A stretch of 9,996 nucleotides of DNA from CAYNXB01 sp964401045 (GTDB lineage: Bacteria > Pseudomonadota > Alphaproteobacteria > Sphingomonadales > Sphingomonadaceae): contig CAYNXB010000087.1 in NCBI GenBank assembly GCA_964401045.1, forward strand, positions 1-9,996, in the 5' to 3' direction. Each line of letters opens with the position of its first letter. The stretch's first letter is position 1. This document shows, piece by piece, positions 7,404-9,996 of the stretch. The notes under the pieces were generated by a model. The model saw only the letters and a program-made list of their open reading frames with translations. It was not told where the DNA came from and did not search any database. The position numbers were made by a program, and so were the translations under genes.

Positions 7404-8221
7404 GGAGCGGTCTCGTCGAGTTGTGCGAGATAGGCCTTGGCCGAAGTCCCCGCGTCGTCGTTGGGCGCGAGTGCGACCACCGATTGCCAGCTCGCCTTGG
7501 CGGCCTCGCGGTTGCCGGTCAGCATCGCGATAACCCCGGCTTCGAGTCCGATCTCGGGATAAGTCGGCGCGAGCTTGGCGGCAGTTTCTATATAGCCCTG
7601 CGCCTCGGCAAGCTTGCCCAGCCGCCGCGCGAGCGTTGCAGAGAGCAGCCAGGCGTTGGGGCTTTGCGGATCGAGCGAGCGCGCCTTGTCGAGCGCTGCG
7701 ACGGCATCGCTTTCGCGCCCGGCGGCGACCAGCGCGCGGCCGCGGTCTGTCTCGATCATCGCGCCGATCGCCGGGTCCGCGTCTCCCAGATCGCGTTCGG
7801 CGAGCGTGATGTCGAACAGCGCCGCGTCGGCGCGATTTCCGGCGAGCGCGGCATTGCCCGCCTGGAGCGCGAGCCGGGCGCGCCATTCGTGCTGACTGTC
7901 GCCCAGCGTCTCCCGCGCAGTGAGGAATGCGCGCTCGGCCGCGTCCCAGCGCAGCAGGGAGGTGTAGGCATGGCCAAGGCATTGCTGCGGATAGGCCGCG
8001 GTTTCGCCGCCCGCCTCGCCGGCCCAGGTGCTGGCGGTGGTTATCGCGGTCGTCGGATCGGTGGTCGCCTGCTTCAGGCATTCGTCGAACCGCGCCTCGT
8101 CGAACGACAGCTCCGCCTTCGGTTGCCGCCCGGCGGCGGGCGTGTCCTGCCCTGGAATGGGCAGCGGCCCGACCGGGAGCTCGCCGGCGATCTGGAACGC
8201 GAGGAGAAGCGGGAACAGCAT
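7400..8221 (-). CDS. Small TPR-repeat protein, probably exported
   Basis: A 273-residue protein without a recognised enzyme domain. It begins with a hydrophobic stretch M-L-F-P-L-L-L-A-F-Q-I-A-G that resembles a signal peptide or short anchor, although it lacks the usual positive residues at the start. A proline-rich linker (15-35) follows. From about residue 77 to 254 it consists of tetratricopeptide-like helical pairs, at roughly 77-109, 113-147, 152-186, 187-220 and 221-254. The clearest show A-L-V-A-A-G-R-E-S-D-A-V-A-A-L-D-K-A and L-D-P or L-A-P at the ends. Such repeats bind other proteins, so it may serve as a periplasmic scaffold. Two cysteines (C49, C81) could pair after export. It starts 9 bases after the hydrolase stop, in the same reading frame, and its stop overlaps the monooxygenase start. 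The specific function is unknown. Confidence 0.85.
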   Translation of the reverse strand: MLFPLLLAFQIAGELPVGPLPIPGQDTPAAGRQPKAELSFDEARFDECLKQATTDPTTAITTASTWAGEAGGETAAYPQQCLGHAYTSLLRWDAAERAFLTARETLGDSQHEWRARLALQAGNAALAGNRADAALFDITLAERDLGDADPAIGAMIETDRGRALVAAGRESDAVAALDKARSLDPQSPNAWLLSATLARRLGKLAEAQGYIETAAKLAPTYPEIGLEAGVIAMLTGNREAAKASWQSVVALAPNDDAGTSAKAYLAQLDETAP

Positions 8222-8227
8222 CGTTGG

Positions 8228-8232
8228 CCCTC
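8228..8232 (-). promoter_or_regulatory. Ribosome binding site of the TPR gene, overlapping the hydrolase stop codon
   Basis: GAGGG on the minus strand lies 6 bases before ATG 8221-8219 and shares its first two bases (GA) with the TGA stop of the upstream hydrolase (8233-8231). Its strength and spacing support the chosen TPR start and suggest that the ribosome ending the hydrolase helps start the TPR protein. Confidence 0.6.
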
Positions 8233-8962
8233 AGGTGAGGTCGGCAAGCGTCCGTAGCAAGAGGGCGATGTCCCCTTCGCGCGACAGGCGGTGGTCGCCG
8301 TCCTTGATCAGCGTCACCTGCACATCGGGTGAACGCAACGCGCCCGCGAGCCGGAGCGATATCTCGCACGGCACGTCGGCGTCCGCCCCGCCGTGGAGCA
8401 GCCGCACCGGGCAATCGATCGGGATTTCGCCCCCCAGCAGCTTGTGGGCCTCGCCATCGGTCCAGAAGCCCGGGTACGTGGGCGTCGGTTCGGGACCATA
8501 GGGGTTCTCCTCGAGCACCGCCTCGCCGGACTGGAGCAGCGTCTTCTGCACGTCGTCGTAGCCCCATTCGGTGAAATCGGGGGCGGCGGCGATGCCGACG
8601 AGGCCCGCGACGCGCTCACCGAGCTCGAGCGCGACCAGCAGCATCAGCCACCCGCCCATCGAGGAGCCCGCCAGCACCATCGGACCCCACAGCTTGGCCT
8701 CGATCAGCGCGAGCACTTCGTCCCGCCAGCGGCTGAGCGTGCCATCGGCGAAGGCGCCCGAGCTTTCGCCGCAGCCCGAATAATCGAGCAGCAGGCACGC
8801 GCGCCCGTGCGCCTGCGCCCATTGGGCGACCGCGCTCGCCTTGCCGCCGGCCATGTCGGACATGTAGCCCGGGAGGAACACCAGCGCCGGCCCCGCGCCT
8901 TCGACCAGGCGATGAGCGATCCGTCGCCCCCCGGGCAGCTCGTGATATTCGACCGGCACCAT
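8231..8962 (-). CDS. Alpha/beta hydrolase, ABHD10-like serine hydrolase
   Basis: A 243-residue single-domain alpha/beta hydrolase. The nucleophile elbow is G-S-S-M-G-G at 99-104, giving catalytic Ser101. The acid is Asp194 in H-G-G-A-D-A-D-V-P (190-198), and the base is His224 in D-G-D-H. The loop L-P-G-Y-M-S-D-M (30-37) should form the oxyanion hole, and the elbow runs on into G-W-L-M-L as in the ABHD10 group. In animals, ABHD10 is a mitochondrial esterase reported to act on S-acyl protein and acyl-glucuronide substrates; the natural substrate of bacterial relatives is not known. No signal peptide is seen, so it is probably cytoplasmic. The start at ATG 8962-8960 fits the family N-terminus. 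An ATG at 9052 would add 30 arginine-rich residues and overlap the peptidase gene, so I rejected it. The Shine-Dalgarno before 8962 is weak. The stop falls 9 bases before the TPR gene. Confidence 0.88.
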   Translation of the reverse strand: MVPVEYHELPGGRRIAHRLVEGAGPALVFLPGYMSDMAGGKASAVAQWAQAHGRACLLLDYSGCGESSGAFADGTLSRWRDEVLALIEAKLWGPMVLAGSSMGGWLMLLVALELGERVAGLVGIAAAPDFTEWGYDDVQKTLLQSGEAVLEENPYGPEPTPTYPGFWTDGEAHKLLGGEIPIDCPVRLLHGGADADVPCEISLRLAGALRSPDVQVTLIKDGDHRLSREGDIALLLRTLADLT

Positions 8963-9009
8963 GTGCGGCGTCTTACCGGGGGCGCGGCGCCAAGAGCAAG
9001 GCGGCCGCC

Positions 9010-9996
9010 TCAGAAGAGGTCGAATTCCTCGACGTCGGGATCGTCCTTGCACATCCGCTTGACCGCGGCGAATTCCGCCGGTCTCAGCGCGGGCACGTAG
9101 GCGTGGTTGGCGCGCACCGCCTGGCGGAAGCTGCGCCCGCGGCCGGTGGGCGAGGGGTGGCTGTCGATCCAGCTGGTCCAGCCGGGCGCCTTGTCCTCCT
9201 TGCTCGCCCGCTCGAAGAACCGGGCGGTCCCGCCTGGCGAAATATCGGCAGCGGCCAGTCTTTCGCGCGCATAGCCGTCCGCTTCGGACTCGGCCTCGCG
9301 CGAGTAGTTGAGCGAGATCAGCCCGAGCGCGTCACCCCCCAGCCCCGAGCTCATGCCGCTGGCGAGGATCGAAAGCCCGAACTGGCGCAGTATCGCGGTC
9401 ATCACATGGCGTTCGCGCACATGGCCCACTTCATGGGCCAGGACCCCCGCGAGCTCGTCGGCGCTCTCCGCGTTCTGCACCAGGCCATCGAACAGAATCA
9501 CCTGCTGGCCGGGAAGCGCAGCGGCGTTCACCAGGCCGATATTCGCAACGCCCACGCGGATCGGTGCGCCGCCCGGATCGATCCTGCTGGCGAGGCGAGC
9601 CAGCGCTGCGTCGCCAGCCGGGGTGTGGCAGACCCGGTTGCCGAGATCGCCGACCATCGCATCGCCCATGCGCCGTTCCCAGCTTTCCGGGATCATCGGG
9701 CCGAGCCAGCTCGGCGCGGTGAAGAACAGCGCAACGGTCGCCGCGCTGACGACCGTGAAGACCGTCACCGCCTTGCCGAGGCCGAGACGGTCGACCCAGC
9801 GGCCGTACTCATGTCGCGCGGGAAGATGTTCGGCGAGAGCGTTGGGCAGGTCGCGCGGCAGCAGCAGGCGAAAGTCAGGGTCGTCGGCCAGGTGGTAGCT
9901 GAGCGCATCCGGCCGCATTTCCCGGAAACGCAGCTGCGCGAGCGGGATCGTCAGGATCGTCCCCTCGGAGCCGCGCAGCACCAGGCAATCGCCCCC
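9010..9996 (-). CDS. M48 family zinc metallopeptidase (5' end outside window)
   Basis: The visible 328 residues form most of an M48-type membrane-linked zinc endopeptidase (HtpX/Ste24/BepA superfamily), which degrades damaged or misfolded proteins at the membrane or in the envelope. The N-terminal part is a small beta-rich domain often seen before this kind of peptidase. A single membrane segment runs from about 75 to 93. The active site is H-E-V-G-H at 188-192: zinc ligands His188 and His192, with catalytic Glu189. The third ligand is Glu236 in E-A-E-S-E-A-D-G-Y-A. Residues are counted from the window edge. A GTG at 9981 could be read as a start, but the frame stays open to the edge and the N-terminal domain seems to lack its first strand, so I call the gene partial at its 5' end. 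The stop is 47 bp from the hydrolase start, probably the same operon. The first catalytic histidines are intact, so it should be active. Confidence 0.9.
   Translation of the reverse strand, partial: GGDCLVLRGSEGTILTIPLAQLRFREMRPDALSYHLADDPDFRLLLPRDLPNALAEHLPARHEYGRWVDRLGLGKAVTVFTVVSAATVALFFTAPSWLGPMIPESWERRMGDAMVGDLGNRVCHTPAGDAALARLASRIDPGGAPIRVGVANIGLVNAAALPGQQVILFDGLVQNAESADELAGVLAHEVGHVRERHVMTAILRQFGLSILASGMSSGLGGDALGLISLNYSREAESEADGYARERLAAADISPGGTARFFERASKEDKAPGWTSWIDSHPSPTGRGRSFRQAVRANHAYVPALRPAEFAAVKRMCKDDPDVEEFDLF

Noticed and set aside
7404..8567. A long in-frame upstream extension of the flavin monooxygenase, which would make a 715-residue protein
   Set aside because: The extension runs out of frame through the TPR and hydrolase genes and is arginine-rich without family similarity. 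The true protein starts at ATG 7403, where the conserved LLM sequence begins.
8963..9052. A 30-residue N-terminal extension of the alpha/beta hydrolase
   Set aside because: It overlaps the end of the peptidase gene and is a run of basic residues typical of out-of-frame high-GC translation.
1..9996. A mobile element, CRISPR array, defence system or RNA gene
   Set aside because: I saw no transposase, integrase, repeat-spacer pattern, tRNA-like cloverleaf or defence domain; every gene is a common housekeeping or metabolic type.

Overview
The window is a compact, high-GC stretch of ordinary bacterial chromosome. I infer an alphaproteobacterium, most likely of the Sphingomonadales (Erythrobacter/Sphingomonas-like). 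The inference rests on strong G/C third-position bias, on the very large 180-kDa class of NAD-dependent glutamate dehydrogenase, and on the overall character of the genes. No marker gene in the window proves the taxonomy.

Layout. On the + strand at the left edge lies the 3' end of nadB (L-aspartate oxidase, NAD biosynthesis). It collides tail-to-tail, with a 4-bp overlap, with a series of genes that all run on the minus strand. Read in their own direction (right to left), these are: an M48 zinc metallopeptidase with one membrane segment (5' end cut by the window); an ABHD10-like alpha/beta hydrolase; a small TPR-repeat protein that is probably exported; a YhbW-like flavin-dependent monooxygenase; then, after the only real intergenic space (106 bp), the 1573-residue NAD-glutamate dehydrogenase; and finally a ferredoxin-reductase-type FAD/NAD(P)H oxidoreductase.

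How they may work together. The first four minus-strand genes are packed with gaps of 47 bp and 9 bp and one 4-bp ATGA overlap, so they are probably one transcription unit whose promoter lies outside the window. The glutamate dehydrogenase and the reductase (41-bp gap) look like a second unit. Its control region should be the 106-bp gap, which holds two perfect inverted repeats: a 9+9-bp repeat just upstream of the glutamate dehydrogenase start and an 18-bp palindrome further up. Glutamate dehydrogenase turns glutamate and NAD+ into 2-oxoglutarate, ammonium and NADH. Its neighbours on this side, nadB (NAD supply) and an NAD(P)H-dependent reductase, fit loosely with a redox/nitrogen theme, but gene order alone does not prove a link.

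I see no tRNA, rRNA, CRISPR array, insertion sequence, prophage gene or defence system, and no convincing sign of horizontal transfer. I did not find a new biological system here. The points worth a second look are the two inverted repeats, the in-frame hydrolase/TPR junction and the convergent overlap at nadB.
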